Origin: Lysobacter firmicutimachus
GTDB taxonomy: Bacteria > Pseudomonadota > Gammaproteobacteria > Xanthomonadales > Xanthomonadaceae
DNA: 64,000 nucleotides
Direction: 5' to 3'
NCBI RefSeq assembly: GCF_037027445.1
Contig: NZ_JBANDL010000002.1
Location: forward strand, 4,312,001 to 4,376,000
Both the position numbers and the translations under genes were made by a program. A model generated the notes under the pieces. That model had not been told where the DNA came from. It ran no database searches and saw only the letters and a list, made by a program, of their open reading frames with translations. Below, piece by piece: positions 21,257-29,988 of the stretch (its first letter is position 1; every line of letters begins with the position of its first letter).

Positions 21257-21928
21257 GCGCCGATGATCGCATGCCGCTGCAGCGGCTCCGGCAGTGGCCG
21301 CCATGCGCGTTGCGAGGCGGCCCGCGGCCGCAACGCGCGTGCGCTGCCGCAGACGGCCCGGCCGCGTCCTTGGCGCGAACGCCGTCGCAGGTACGACGGC
21401 GCCGCTGGGCGATGCGCATGCGTCCCGCGCCGCCGTCGTGCCTGCGCAACCGTCGACTCGCCGTGCGCACAGCGCGCCGGCAACGCCGCGCCGGCCGCGA
21501 CGACAAAAAGGCCGCGCAAATAAAAAGCCCGCTTCCGGTAGAACCGGTTGCGGGCTTGCTCCCTCCCCCACGTCGGGATGCGGGGCGATCGTGAAGGAAC
21601 CGTTATCGGCTTTGCACGCTGCACTGCAAAACAGAACTTGCCAGTTCATTTGAAACGCGCCGCCGGCGTTGCTGCCGTCCGATTCGAAAGCCAGCAACGG
21701 CGGGACTGTTATCGATGCCACCCGACCCGGCGGCAACACCGATCGGGTACCGCGGCGGCGCGCGCGCAGGAAAACTGAACAGGGCGACTGCGCGGCGACT
21801 GCGCCGACGCTGCGGTTGCAATGTGTCGTCGGTCGCAACTCTGTCCTGCCTCATGCGTGTCCAGCGTTCATCAGGTGTCGCACCTGCTGTAATCCGCGGA
21901 GCGATTCGCGTTACACGGAGGAGACGCC
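21257..21928. other. 672-bp non-coding region between divergent glnE and the immunity gene
   Basis: I see no convincing gene here. It contains a minus-strand terminator-like hairpin (21520-21557), an inverted repeat GTTGCTG/CAGCAAC around 21668-21699, and a CAGGTG-TCG-CACCTG palindrome (21872-21886) followed by TGTAAT (21888-21893), a possible -10 box for the gene at 21929. Reading frames in the region look like compositional noise. The orphan terminator suggests a short minus-strand transcript or a glnE leader. Confidence 0.5.
21520..21557 (-). terminator. Terminator-like hairpin on the minus strand, with no gene upstream
   Basis: On the minus strand AAGCCCGC pairs with GCGGGCTT, with an inner CCGG/CCGG pairing, and is followed by TTTTTATTT. 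It lies about 265 bp upstream of the glnE start and has no recognisable minus-strand gene before it, so it either ends a small RNA or attenuates a glnE leader transcript. Confidence 0.6.
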
Positions 21929-22546
21929 ATGCCCCGCTCCCGCTTCCCCCGCATCGCGCGCGCGGCCCACGTCCTGGCCTTGGGCTTGGCCATCGCCGCC
22001 TGCGCGCATGCCCCGACATCGACGTCCATCAAGGAGGACCCCATGAGCACCGCCGCCAGCGGCACAACCCAAGTCACCGGCGAAGACATCAGCCGCCGCA
22101 TGCTCAAGCTGATCGGCAGCCTGACGTCCAATGCCGACCTCAACGCCGACCACGTCCGCCGCCACACCGGCCTGGATGTCCAGCTCGCCGCCAACGGCGA
22201 CGGCTCCTTCGGCACCGGCGCGCAGCTGAACCCGGACTGGTCGTACAACCTCTACGTCACCCGCCCGGCCGGCGAACAGAAGAACAAGCTGATCTTCGAC
22301 TTCGCCCGCACTGGCAGCCAGGACGCGCCGATGACTCCGGTCTGCGGCCTGGATTTCGACCACTACGCGCGCGAGCTCAAGACCATGGGCTTCCAGGGCG
22401 ATGCCAGCTACGCCGAGCACGGCCGCCTGGACCACTGGAATTTCAGCCGCACCGGTCTGTCGCTGCAGATCTTCGTCGAGGGCGAGTCCAGCGAATCGCC
22501 GGCCAAGATCGGCCACCACTGCGTCAAGACGCTCACCATCGAATAA
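21929..22546 (+). CDS. Putative T4SS immunity lipoprotein (X-Tfi-like), partner of the downstream effector
   Basis: A 205-residue predicted lipoprotein. The N-terminus is a signal peptide with lipobox AIAAC (Cys25), which would anchor it in the periplasm. The rest has no family I recognise; it contains several Cys (for example VCGLDF and HHCVKT). It ends 15 bp before a gene encoding an XVIPCD-type effector. In Xanthomonas and Lysobacter, effectors of the killing type IV system are usually paired with an upstream periplasmic lipoprotein immunity protein, so that role is inferred from context. GGAGGAG precedes the ATG. An internal ATG at 22043 has a perfect AAGGAGG 5 bases upstream and would give a cytoplasmic form without the signal. 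Confidence 0.7.
   Translation: MPRSRFPRIARAAHVLALGLAIAACAHAPTSTSIKEDPMSTAASGTTQVTGEDISRRMLKLIGSLTSNADLNADHVRRHTGLDVQLAANGDGSFGTGAQLNPDWSYNLYVTRPAGEQKNKLIFDFARTGSQDAPMTPVCGLDFDHYARELKTMGFQGDASYAEHGRLDHWNFSRTGLSLQIFVEGESSESPAKIGHHCVKTLTIE
22031..22045 (+). promoter_or_regulatory. Strong internal ribosome-binding site and second start codon
   Basis: AAGGAGG at 22031-22037 precedes an in-frame ATG at 22043 by 5 bases. Use of this site would yield a 167-residue protein lacking the lipoprotein signal. The upstream start at 21929 also has a good site, so both forms could be made. Confidence 0.6.
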
Positions 22547-22561
22547 GGCAAGGAGGCCGTC

Positions 22562-24016
22562 ATGCCCGCCAAGATCAGTCCCGAGCTGCAGAAGCTGCTC
22601 GACGAATTCGCCAAACAGCCCGGCGTCAGCGCCGACGCCGCGGCCAATCTCAAAACCACCATCGAAGGCTCGCCCGCGCTGTCCAAGCAGCTCGACGACG
22701 CCATCGCCGGCGGCCACCTGAAGTCGTTCAAGCCGCTGACCGACCCCAACGCGGGCGGCGCCTACAACGGCAAGGAACAGGCCATGCTGTTGCCGATCAA
22801 GGGCCTGGAGAAAGCGCCCGCCGGCACCTACGACGCCGGCAACATGACCTTCGTGCTCGGCCACGAGGTCCAGCACGGCTTCTACCGCACCGATCGCGAC
22901 AAGGCGATCCAGACCTTCGCCACCGAAGCCACCGCACTGTCCAAGACCGTCGCCGACAAGCACGACTACACCGCCTCGGTCGGCAAGGTGATCCAGGCCG
23001 ATCGCGACAACGAGGCCAAGGCCCACATCGCCGGTTGGAACGCGTTGGTCGGCAACGTGCGCGAAACCAATCCCAAGGCCACCCTCGCCGACGTGTACGC
23101 CAAGTCGCCCGGCCGCGCCGGCGATTTCATCGACCGCACCGGCACCGCGCCGAACTTCAACTACGCGTTGAAGGCCGGGCTGACCGTCGAGGCGGACCTG
23201 TCGATGAAGATGAGCGACGACAACGTCAAGTCGATGGGCAAGTACTACTTCGACATGCCGGCGGCGCAGGCGCGCCTGGGTCACAACGGCAATTCGGACT
23301 ACGCCAACTACTACGGCGCGTCCTACATGAGCTTCATCAGCCAGCTCGAGCATGCGCACGGCAAGACCGCCAAGGGCGGCAAGCCGGAAGTGCATCTCAA
23401 CATGACCCAGCTCAAGCTCAACGAAAGCCTGATGGAGCAGAACGGCATCGACCTGGGCGCCAATTCGGCCGGTCGCCAGCCTTACTACGACACCAGCGGC
23501 AATCCGCCCAAGCTGGGTCATTTCGACCACACCAAGACCACCCACACCCACGTCAACATCCGCAACGCGCCGCTGGACGCGCTCAACGAGCTGCAGGGCG
23601 ACCCGCATGCGCACGAGCACGGCAAGCTCGACCCGCGCCACGCCGAACACCCGGATCACCGCTTGTTCCGCGGCATCCTCGACAAGGTGCAGGGCGAGTA
23701 CGCGCGCCACGGCGGCAGCCTGCCGGAACGCGACGCCGAACGCCTGGCCGCCGGCCTGGCGCTGGAGAGCAAGCGCAACCACCTGTCCAGCCCGGATCAC
23801 CTGGTGCTCAGCGTCGACCCCACCACCAAGGAAATCGGCAAGACCGCGTTCCTGGTCCAGGGCGACCCGACCAACCCCTCGCACCTGCGGGTGGGCGTGT
23901 CGTTGCAGCAGACGCCGCCGACCGAAGACGCGTTCCGCCAGCTCGATGCGCTGAACCAGCAGCAATCGCAGACCCCGCAGGCGCAGCAGCAACACCAGCA
24001 CCGGGCCATGCCGTAG
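22562..24016 (+). CDS. Putative type IV secretion effector: HExxH metallopeptidase-like, XVIPCD C-terminus
   Basis: A 484-residue protein without a signal peptide. The N-terminal half contains LGHEVQHGFYRTDRD, an HExxH zinc-protease motif (His101, Glu102, His105). The C-terminal 130 residues (from about 355) resemble the XVIPCD recruitment domain of Xanthomonadaceae T4SS effectors: an EHPDHRLFRGILDKV segment, DAERLAAGLALESKR, SPDHLVLSVD, AFLVQGDP and a Gln-rich tail. Such proteins are injected into rival bacteria via the VirD4 coupling protein. AAGGAGG sits 5 bases before the ATG, and the upstream lipoprotein gene is the likely immunity partner. No T4SS structural gene is in the window. The target (peptidoglycan or protein) is unknown. 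Confidence 0.75.
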   Translation: MPAKISPELQKLLDEFAKQPGVSADAAANLKTTIEGSPALSKQLDDAIAGGHLKSFKPLTDPNAGGAYNGKEQAMLLPIKGLEKAPAGTYDAGNMTFVLGHEVQHGFYRTDRDKAIQTFATEATALSKTVADKHDYTASVGKVIQADRDNEAKAHIAGWNALVGNVRETNPKATLADVYAKSPGRAGDFIDRTGTAPNFNYALKAGLTVEADLSMKMSDDNVKSMGKYYFDMPAAQARLGHNGNSDYANYYGASYMSFISQLEHAHGKTAKGGKPEVHLNMTQLKLNESLMEQNGIDLGANSAGRQPYYDTSGNPPKLGHFDHTKTTHTHVNIRNAPLDALNELQGDPHAHEHGKLDPRHAEHPDHRLFRGILDKVQGEYARHGGSLPERDAERLAAGLALESKRNHLSSPDHLVLSVDPTTKEIGKTAFLVQGDPTNPSHLRVGVSLQQTPPTEDAFRQLDALNQQQSQTPQAQQQHQHRAMP

Positions 24017-24250
24017 CGGACCGGCGCTGCGGGAACGAGGACGCAGGAACGAGGAACGAGCAACAACCGGGTCGGCCCGGATTCGCTTCCCGCTCCCGCG
24101 TCCTCGGCGCCCGAAGCCGGCGCCGCCAATGCGCGACCACGGCCGCCGCCGGCTGCGACCGGTCCGTCACTTCGCCGCTTCGCCCATTGCGGTCGCGCCG
24201 CCGGCGCGACGATCCTTTACCCTGCTCGCCCCGCCAAGCAGGGAGCGTCC

Positions 24251-27200
24251 ATGGGCAATCGGGTCTTTCTGTATCTGTGCACGGAAACCGAGGCCGCACA
24301 AGGCGGCGGCCGGCCGTTCGCCGAGGCCAAGAACCATTTCCCGCCGCTGTGGCAGCTGTTGCTCGCCGACGGCCGCGAGGGGCCGGCCAACGTCGCGCAG
24401 CGGCTGCCGTTCCTGGACACCGACACCGGCAATCTGATCGGCGACGCGGCTGCCGCCCGCGATCGCTTCTCCCTGCTGGAACGCTACGTCGTCGGCCATC
24501 CTCAACTGGACCGCATCCCCGGACTGGCGCTGCAGTTCGAAGCGTTCCGCCGCTACCTGGACGAAGAAGCGGCCCTGGTCCGGGCCGGCGCCGCCGATCC
24601 CGACGCGCCGCTGTGGTTCTCGGCCGATCTGGACGAACTGTCCTGGCTCGACGGCGACATCGACGGCTTCGTCGAGCGCATGGCCGCGCAGTGCGGCGCG
24701 TTCTGGCGCGAACTGCAGGACGCGATCGCGGCCGACCGCGCCGGGCGCGTGGCCGAACTGCTGGAAGTCCAGGGCCCGGCGTGGCATGCGGGCGAGTGGA
24801 GTTCGTGGCTGTGGCAGTTCGGCTTCGGCGGCCTCGACCATCCCTACTTCGACCAGCCCGAACGGCCACGCAGGATCGCGTTCGAAGCTTTCGAACACGA
24901 CCACTACGCCGACCAGGCCGCGCTGGGCCACGACCGCATCCTGTTCGAGGCCGACGGTCTGCGCGGCCTGCGCCGGCGCGGCGAACACGACGAGCACGAC
25001 CGGCTGCAACCCGGCGAAGTGCTCATTCCCGCGCAATGGCAGGACATCCTCGACGCCGGCCATGAACAGCGCGAACTGTACTGGGTCGCGCGCCAGGACC
25101 GTTACGGCCTGCTGGAGCGCCATGCCGACGGCCGCGTGCGACTGCTGCTGGAACCGGTGCTGAGCGAAGTCGACGAGTTCCAGGCGCTCGCCCCCTGCGC
25201 CCTGGCCGCGGTGCGGATCGGCGAACGCGCCGGCCTGCTGCAGGACGACGGCGGCTGGCGGCTGGCGCCGGAGGCGGCGTCGCCGCCGGCGCAGGCGATC
25301 GGCCGCTTCAGCCACGGCCGGGCATGCGCTCGCAGCGGCGAGCGCGTCGGCTATCTGGATACCGCCGGACACTGGTGCGTGCCGCCGGTCTACGACGCCG
25401 GCGGCGACTTCACCGGCGAGGGCTATGTGGAGGTGCGCCGCAAGGGCCGGTTCGGCCTGATCGACCGCGACGGCGCGACGGCGCTGGAACCGCAGTACGA
25501 CGCGTTGGAATGGAACGGCGACGCGCGCGCCTATCTGGCCCGGCGCGGCCGCCAATGCGGCTGGCTGCATGCCGACGGCCGCGCCTGGGTCGCGACGGAA
25601 TGGGACGAGATCGAGGCCATGCCCGCGGGCACGGCGATCCGGGTGCGGCGCAAGGGCCGCTACGGCCTGCTCGACTGGTCGGGACGCGAGTGCGTCGCGG
25701 CGGCCTATCGCGCGCTCGACCTCGACCACGAAACCTACGACGCCGACGCGCCGGTGCAGCGCGAGGCGCTGCGCTACGTGGTGCGCACCGGCGGTCGCGA
25801 CGGCGGCCTGGGCATGATCGACGCCGACGGCCGCGAACTGATACCGCCGGTGTACGACGAGTTGTCGGCCTTCGCGGCCTGGATCGAAACCGGGCCGGGC
25901 GAAACGGCGGACGCGAGCGGCGAAGCCTGGCGCACGCCCCCGCACCTGATCGCGCTGCGGCGCGAAGTCGACGGCCGCGGACGACGCGGCGCCTGGGACT
26001 TGCGCTTGGGCCGCGAAGTCGTGCCCTGCGCGCACGATCGCGTGTTCGCGGCCGCCTTGTACCGCGACGGCGCCGACATCGTGGTCGGCTATCTCGTCGC
26101 CGACGAGCTGCCGGGCGCGGAGCACGAAGACGAGGGCTACAGCCGCCAGCGCATGCAAGTGCTGCGTGCCGACGGCAGCGCGCTGCACTCCGGCTACGCC
26201 TGGATCGGCGTCGCGCGGCCGCTGGACTGGAGCGAGCTGTCGGAGATCGCACAGCGTCTGTATCGCGCCTGGTCCGCGGACGACGCCGTCGAGGCGGTGC
26301 GCAGCGACGACGACGGTTTCGAATGGCTGCGCCGCGACGGCAGCCGTCGCGGCCATGTCGAGTGGCTGGCCGAGCGCTATGCGGCCGGCGACCGCGACGC
26401 CGCGTTGCGCTTGGCGCGTGAACTGCGCGACGGCTACGGCGTGGCCGCCGATCCGGTCGCGGCCCGGCGATGGATGGCGCGCGCGGCCGGCATCGCCGCC
26501 GACCCACCGGCACGCCGCCCCGGCCTGCTCGCGCGCTTGTTCGGCGCCGCCGACGCGCGCTGGTCGCCGGACGCAGCCGCCGCCGACGGCAGCGCCGATG
26601 CCATGGACGAATTGGCGGCGATGCTGATCGACGGCGTCGGCGGCGCGCCGGCGCCGGCGTTGGCCCGAGACTGGCTCGAGCACCTGCTCGACCGGGTCGC
26701 CCCGAATCACGCGCGCGCGCAGATCCGTCTCGGTCATTTGCTGCAGAACGGCATCGGCGGCGACGCCGACCCCGAACGCGCCTTGCGCCTGTTCGAGCGC
26801 GCCGCGGCTCAGGCCGAGCCGGATGCGCTGTACAACCTCGGTCACGCGCACGAGTTCGGCCTCGGCACCGCGATCGACCACGAGCGCGCGCTGGACCACT
26901 ATCGGCGCGCCGCCGAGATCGGCGACGGCGACGGCGCGCATCGCGCCGGGCTGGTCGCATTGCGCCTGGGCGCGCACGCCGGCGCCGACCGCGCCGCGGC
27001 CTGCGCCGAAGCCGCGCGCTGGCTGCGCCGTGCCGCCGAACACGACAGCTATGCCGGCGCGCACATCGCCGGCAGCGATCTTGCGGCGCTGCTGGTGCGC
27101 GGCGACGGCGTGGAGCGCGACGTCGACGAAGCCGAACGCCTGTGGCTGGCCGCCGCCGAGGGCGGGCATCGCGGCAGCATCGAACATTTGCTGGCGCTGT

Positions 27201-27265
27201 ACGGCGACCAGGACAGCGAGCGCCACGACCCCGAGCGCGCCGCCTATTGGCGCCAGCGCCGCTGA
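24251..27265 (+). CDS. Large WG-repeat and Sel1-repeat protein of unknown function
   Basis: A 1004-residue cytoplasmic-looking protein with no signal peptide. The N-terminal 330 residues are acidic, rich in Trp and Phe, and not recognised. Residues about 350-560 contain several WG-type beta repeats, for example RKGRFGLIDRDGATALEPQYD, RKGRYGLLDWSGRECVAAAY and GLGMIDADGRELIPPVYDE. The C-terminal part (about 800-990) has Sel1-like helical repeats such as ALYNLGHAHEFGLGTAIDHERAL. Both repeat types are protein-interaction scaffolds. GGGAG lies about 7 bases before the ATG. It follows the effector gene after a 234-bp gap holding tandem GGAACGAGGA units; whether they work together is unknown. Confidence 0.7.
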   Translation: MGNRVFLYLCTETEAAQGGGRPFAEAKNHFPPLWQLLLADGREGPANVAQRLPFLDTDTGNLIGDAAAARDRFSLLERYVVGHPQLDRIPGLALQFEAFRRYLDEEAALVRAGAADPDAPLWFSADLDELSWLDGDIDGFVERMAAQCGAFWRELQDAIAADRAGRVAELLEVQGPAWHAGEWSSWLWQFGFGGLDHPYFDQPERPRRIAFEAFEHDHYADQAALGHDRILFEADGLRGLRRRGEHDEHDRLQPGEVLIPAQWQDILDAGHEQRELYWVARQDRYGLLERHADGRVRLLLEPVLSEVDEFQALAPCALAAVRIGERAGLLQDDGGWRLAPEAASPPAQAIGRFSHGRACARSGERVGYLDTAGHWCVPPVYDAGGDFTGEGYVEVRRKGRFGLIDRDGATALEPQYDALEWNGDARAYLARRGRQCGWLHADGRAWVATEWDEIEAMPAGTAIRVRRKGRYGLLDWSGRECVAAAYRALDLDHETYDADAPVQREALRYVVRTGGRDGGLGMIDADGRELIPPVYDELSAFAAWIETGPGETADASGEAWRTPPHLIALRREVDGRGRRGAWDLRLGREVVPCAHDRVFAAALYRDGADIVVGYLVADELPGAEHEDEGYSRQRMQVLRADGSALHSGYAWIGVARPLDWSELSEIAQRLYRAWSADDAVEAVRSDDDGFEWLRRDGSRRGHVEWLAERYAAGDRDAALRLARELRDGYGVAADPVAARRWMARAAGIAADPPARRPGLLARLFGAADARWSPDAAAADGSADAMDELAAMLIDGVGGAPAPALARDWLEHLLDRVAPNHARAQIRLGHLLQNGIGGDADPERALRLFERAAAQAEPDALYNLGHAHEFGLGTAIDHERALDHYRRAAEIGDGDGAHRAGLVALRLGAHAGADRAAACAEAARWLRRAAEHDSYAGAHIAGSDLAALLVRGDGVERDVDEAERLWLAAAEGGHRGSIEHLLALYGDQDSERHDPERAAYWRQRR

Positions 27266-27280
27266 CCGCGGCGCAGACGT

Positions 27281-29260
27281 TCAGCGTCCGCCGCGGCGGC
27301 GGTACTCGGCCAGGTCGATGCGCAGGATCCGGCGCAGTTCCAATATCGCCTGCGGCGTCTCCTGCACGCTGTGGCCGGAAACGATCGCCTTCTCCGATTG
27401 GGCGCCGTCCAGGTGCGCGCTGGCGTAAGGCACCACGCCGTCGCTGGACTGCGCCAGCGGCACCGTCGGATCGCGCCAACCCACGACGGTGTGGAACGGC
27501 AGTCCGGGTTCCAGGCTCAGGCCGGCGGTGCTGCGCATGAACAAGGAATGCGGACTGAGATCGTCCGGCCCGGTCGGCGGACGGCCCTTGCGGAAACCGA
27601 TCTTCTGCAACTGGTCCTGGTCGACTTGGCTGCGCTGGATCAGTTCGGCGGTGTCGCGCAGCACGTCGAACGGCAACCGGATCAGCTTGCGCACCATGCG
27701 CAGCGGCCAGCCGTCGGTGACCACCGCGCCGCGATGCGGCGACGCCAGGAACACGGCGCGGCCGAACTGCGGCATCGGCCGGAACACGGTCAACTCACGC
27801 ACCAGCGGGTCCTCGCGCAGGCGCTGCGCGGTGGCGGCGTCGAAGTTGCTCAGGCTGGCTTCGCGCACCTGGTCGCCGCTGTCGCTGAGCAGCAGGCGCG
27901 AGATGACCCCGCCCATGCTGTGCCCGACCAGCACCGCATCGCGGCTGGCGACGTCGTCGCCCTGCGGATCGTAGTGGGCGAAGGTGCGCTGCAAGGCCGA
28001 CTCGATCGCCGCGCGGTTGCCGAGGATGCTCAGATTGGTCGGATAGAACACCTGCCACAACTGGTAGTGGCGGCGCAGGGTTTCGTCGCCCAGCACTTCG
28101 TTGGCCAGGTTGACCCAGGCCTCCGGGCTGCTGGCCAGTCCGTGCACCAGCACGATCACGCGCTTGTCCGGATCGTAGGGCTGGTTGAGATAGACCCGCG
28201 GCGAGAACGCGCGCGCCTGCTTCGGCCGCAGCAGGCTGGACAGGCTCAACCGCGCCAGTTCCGAACGCGCCAGCCAGATGCCGTAGGCGGCCGAGTAGTT
28301 GGCCGCCAGCGGCACGCTGCGCCCGGCTATGGTCTCGCTCTCGATCCGGAACGGGTTGTACACGTCCATGCGCGCGCTGCGGTCGGCGAGCACCGCATCG
28401 AGCGAGTCGCCGTCGAAACGCAAGGTCGCGGTGACCGGCAGGTAGCGCGTATCCCGATAAGGCAGGCTCGCGGCCGCAGGCCCCTGCCCCGCAGCCGCCG
28501 AGCGGCGCGGGAACACCGCGACCAGCGAAGTGCCGAAGCCGTCGCGGCGATAGACCGCACGCAGGTTGTCGAAGCCCAGCGTATCAGAAGCCAGCAACGC
28601 CTCCGGTTGCTGCTCGATCTCGGAGGATTCGTAACCGTGCAGGGCGACGCTCAGCTCCAACCCGCCGACCTGTACCGGGCTGGCGCCGACCCGGCCGCGG
28701 CTGGCTTCGAACGCGGCCTGGGCGACCACGTCGACGGCGCGGTTGTAGAAACGCAGCACCCGCTCCTGGCGCGCCTCGAACACGCGCTGCTCCGGCGTGC
28801 GCGGGGTCAGGAACAGATAGGCGTAGGCGTAGCGCGCCGCCTCGATCGCGGCGCGGGTGCGCGGATCGGCGGCCACGTCGGGCACCGCGGCCGCCGTCGG
28901 CGCGGCCGGCTTGCGCGCCAGCCCGGCGCTCTCCGCCGCCTGCGTCACCGACGCCGGCAGGGCGTTCATGCGCAACAACTGCAATTCCGCCGAGGCCGCC
29001 AGCCAATCCTCGACCGCAGCCAGCGTGCGCAGTTGGCCGATGCACGGCTCCGGCTCGCGCGCGCAGGTCTCCGCGTCCAGCCCGGCCGATCCCAGCACGC
29101 TCGCCGCCGATGCGCTCAGGCGGCCGCCGCTGAGCGCATCGATATTGCGCTCCACCGCGACGTCGCCGAAGGCGCGCTCCTTGACCTTGACCACGGCGCA
29201 ACCGCTGCCGAGCAGGACGGCGAGGCCGAGCGCGAGCCAGGCGGCGGGGGATCGGGACAT
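27281..29260 (-). CDS. Alpha/beta-hydrolase lipoprotein (lipase/PGAP1-like)
   Basis: A 659-residue predicted lipoprotein (signal ending LLGSGCAVV) with a C-terminal alpha/beta-hydrolase domain. The oxyanion segment VLVHGLASSPEAW is near residue 370 and the nucleophile elbow GHSMGG near residue 445. A C-terminal segment SDGVVPYASAHL and a late SGHSVQ give candidate Asp and His positions for the triad. The N-terminal 330 residues are helical and then beta-rich and not recognised. The likely reaction is ester hydrolysis of lipids in the envelope; the substrate is unknown. The start at 29260 is chosen because it begins the signal peptide. It converges with the WG-repeat gene with only 15 bp between them. 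Confidence 0.8.
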   Translation of the reverse strand: MSRSPAAWLALGLAVLLGSGCAVVKVKERAFGDVAVERNIDALSGGRLSASAASVLGSAGLDAETCAREPEPCIGQLRTLAAVEDWLAASAELQLLRMNALPASVTQAAESAGLARKPAAPTAAAVPDVAADPRTRAAIEAARYAYAYLFLTPRTPEQRVFEARQERVLRFYNRAVDVVAQAAFEASRGRVGASPVQVGGLELSVALHGYESSEIEQQPEALLASDTLGFDNLRAVYRRDGFGTSLVAVFPRRSAAAGQGPAAASLPYRDTRYLPVTATLRFDGDSLDAVLADRSARMDVYNPFRIESETIAGRSVPLAANYSAAYGIWLARSELARLSLSSLLRPKQARAFSPRVYLNQPYDPDKRVIVLVHGLASSPEAWVNLANEVLGDETLRRHYQLWQVFYPTNLSILGNRAAIESALQRTFAHYDPQGDDVASRDAVLVGHSMGGVISRLLLSDSGDQVREASLSNFDAATAQRLREDPLVRELTVFRPMPQFGRAVFLASPHRGAVVTDGWPLRMVRKLIRLPFDVLRDTAELIQRSQVDQDQLQKIGFRKGRPPTGPDDLSPHSLFMRSTAGLSLEPGLPFHTVVGWRDPTVPLAQSSDGVVPYASAHLDGAQSEKAIVSGHSVQETPQAILELRRILRIDLAEYRRRGGR

Positions 29261-29614
29261 GGCGGATTCCGGACGGGGGCGAAGGCCATTGTCCGGGGCC
29301 CGCGGGGCGCGAGTAAATCTCCCGATCGCGAACGGCCCGGGCATCCATCGCCGCGGCTGCGCTCCGGCGACGCCCACCGCCGCCCCTCCGGCGCACAGTC
29401 CGGTCCGCGCCACCGGTCGGCGTCGGGCACGGAACGAGACCGCCCAGGTCCGTGGGGCAGCCACGCCGAGGCCTAGCGCGAGCTTCGTTCCGTGCGCGCA
29501 CGCGCGCAGGCCCGCCGCGCTGGGAGCGAACGGCGGGCGTCTTCACAGCCGGCGCGCAGCGGCGTTCAACCGTATCGAGCCGGCCATCCTTTCTCCGCAC
29601 CCGAGGCGCTCCTC
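29261..29614. other. Divergent promoter region with a spaced inverted repeat
   Basis: No gene is seen. An 11-bp perfect inverted repeat, GCACGGAACGA (29427-29437) and TCGTTCCGTGC (29485-29495), is separated by 47 bp. It could be a looped regulatory site between the hydrolase and the three-gene cassette. No clear -35/-10 pair is visible. Confidence 0.35.
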
Positions 29615-29977
29615 ATGCATCCGTCCGGAAATCCCGCAGAGTCCGGCCAGCCCGAGCTGCACGTCCAACACATCGCCTGCACCAACAACGCGTGGTTCTC
29701 CCTGCGTTTCGTCGTCCAGCGCGTGGAAGGCGATCGGGTGATCGGTCAGGCGCACAGGACCAGCGCATTTCCGGCCGGCCAGACCCGCAACGTGGATCTG
29801 GCCACCCTGCGTTTCCACGGAAAAGCGCTGGACATAGGCGACCGCGTGCGCCTGCGCGTCGGCGCGATCGGCGGCGGCCGGCGCGACGGCCCTTCGGTGG
29901 CTTACGCGCCCAACGGCCACACCGCCGCATTCAGTGTGCGCGGCACCACCCAGCGCTTCTCGATCAACCGCCTCTGA
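29615..29977 (+). CDS. Small beta-rich protein, first gene of the MACPF-like cassette
   Basis: A 120-residue protein with alternating beta-strand patterns and no signal peptide. Characteristic parts are HIACTNNAWFSLRFVVQ near the start, an AGQTRNVDLATLRFHGKALD segment, a glycine turn (GAIGGGRRDG) and a C-terminal GTTQRFSINRL. I do not recognise a named family; the pattern suggests a compact beta-sandwich. It is 11 bp upstream of the next gene and therefore co-transcribed. The ATG at 29615 is chosen because the upstream 41 codons of the frame are arginine-rich and non-native. It could be the soluble or binding component of a two- or three-part toxin; this is inference from position. Confidence 0.6.
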   Translation: MHPSGNPAESGQPELHVQHIACTNNAWFSLRFVVQRVEGDRVIGQAHRTSAFPAGQTRNVDLATLRFHGKALDIGDRVRLRVGAIGGGRRDGPSVAYAPNGHTAAFSVRGTTQRFSINRL

Positions 29978-29988
29978 GGCGCCCGGCC

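Noticed and set aside
21294..21653. Possible small gene in the glnE-immunity gap
   Set aside because: Arg/Ala-rich with no ribosome site, crossing a terminator hairpin, so probably non-coding.
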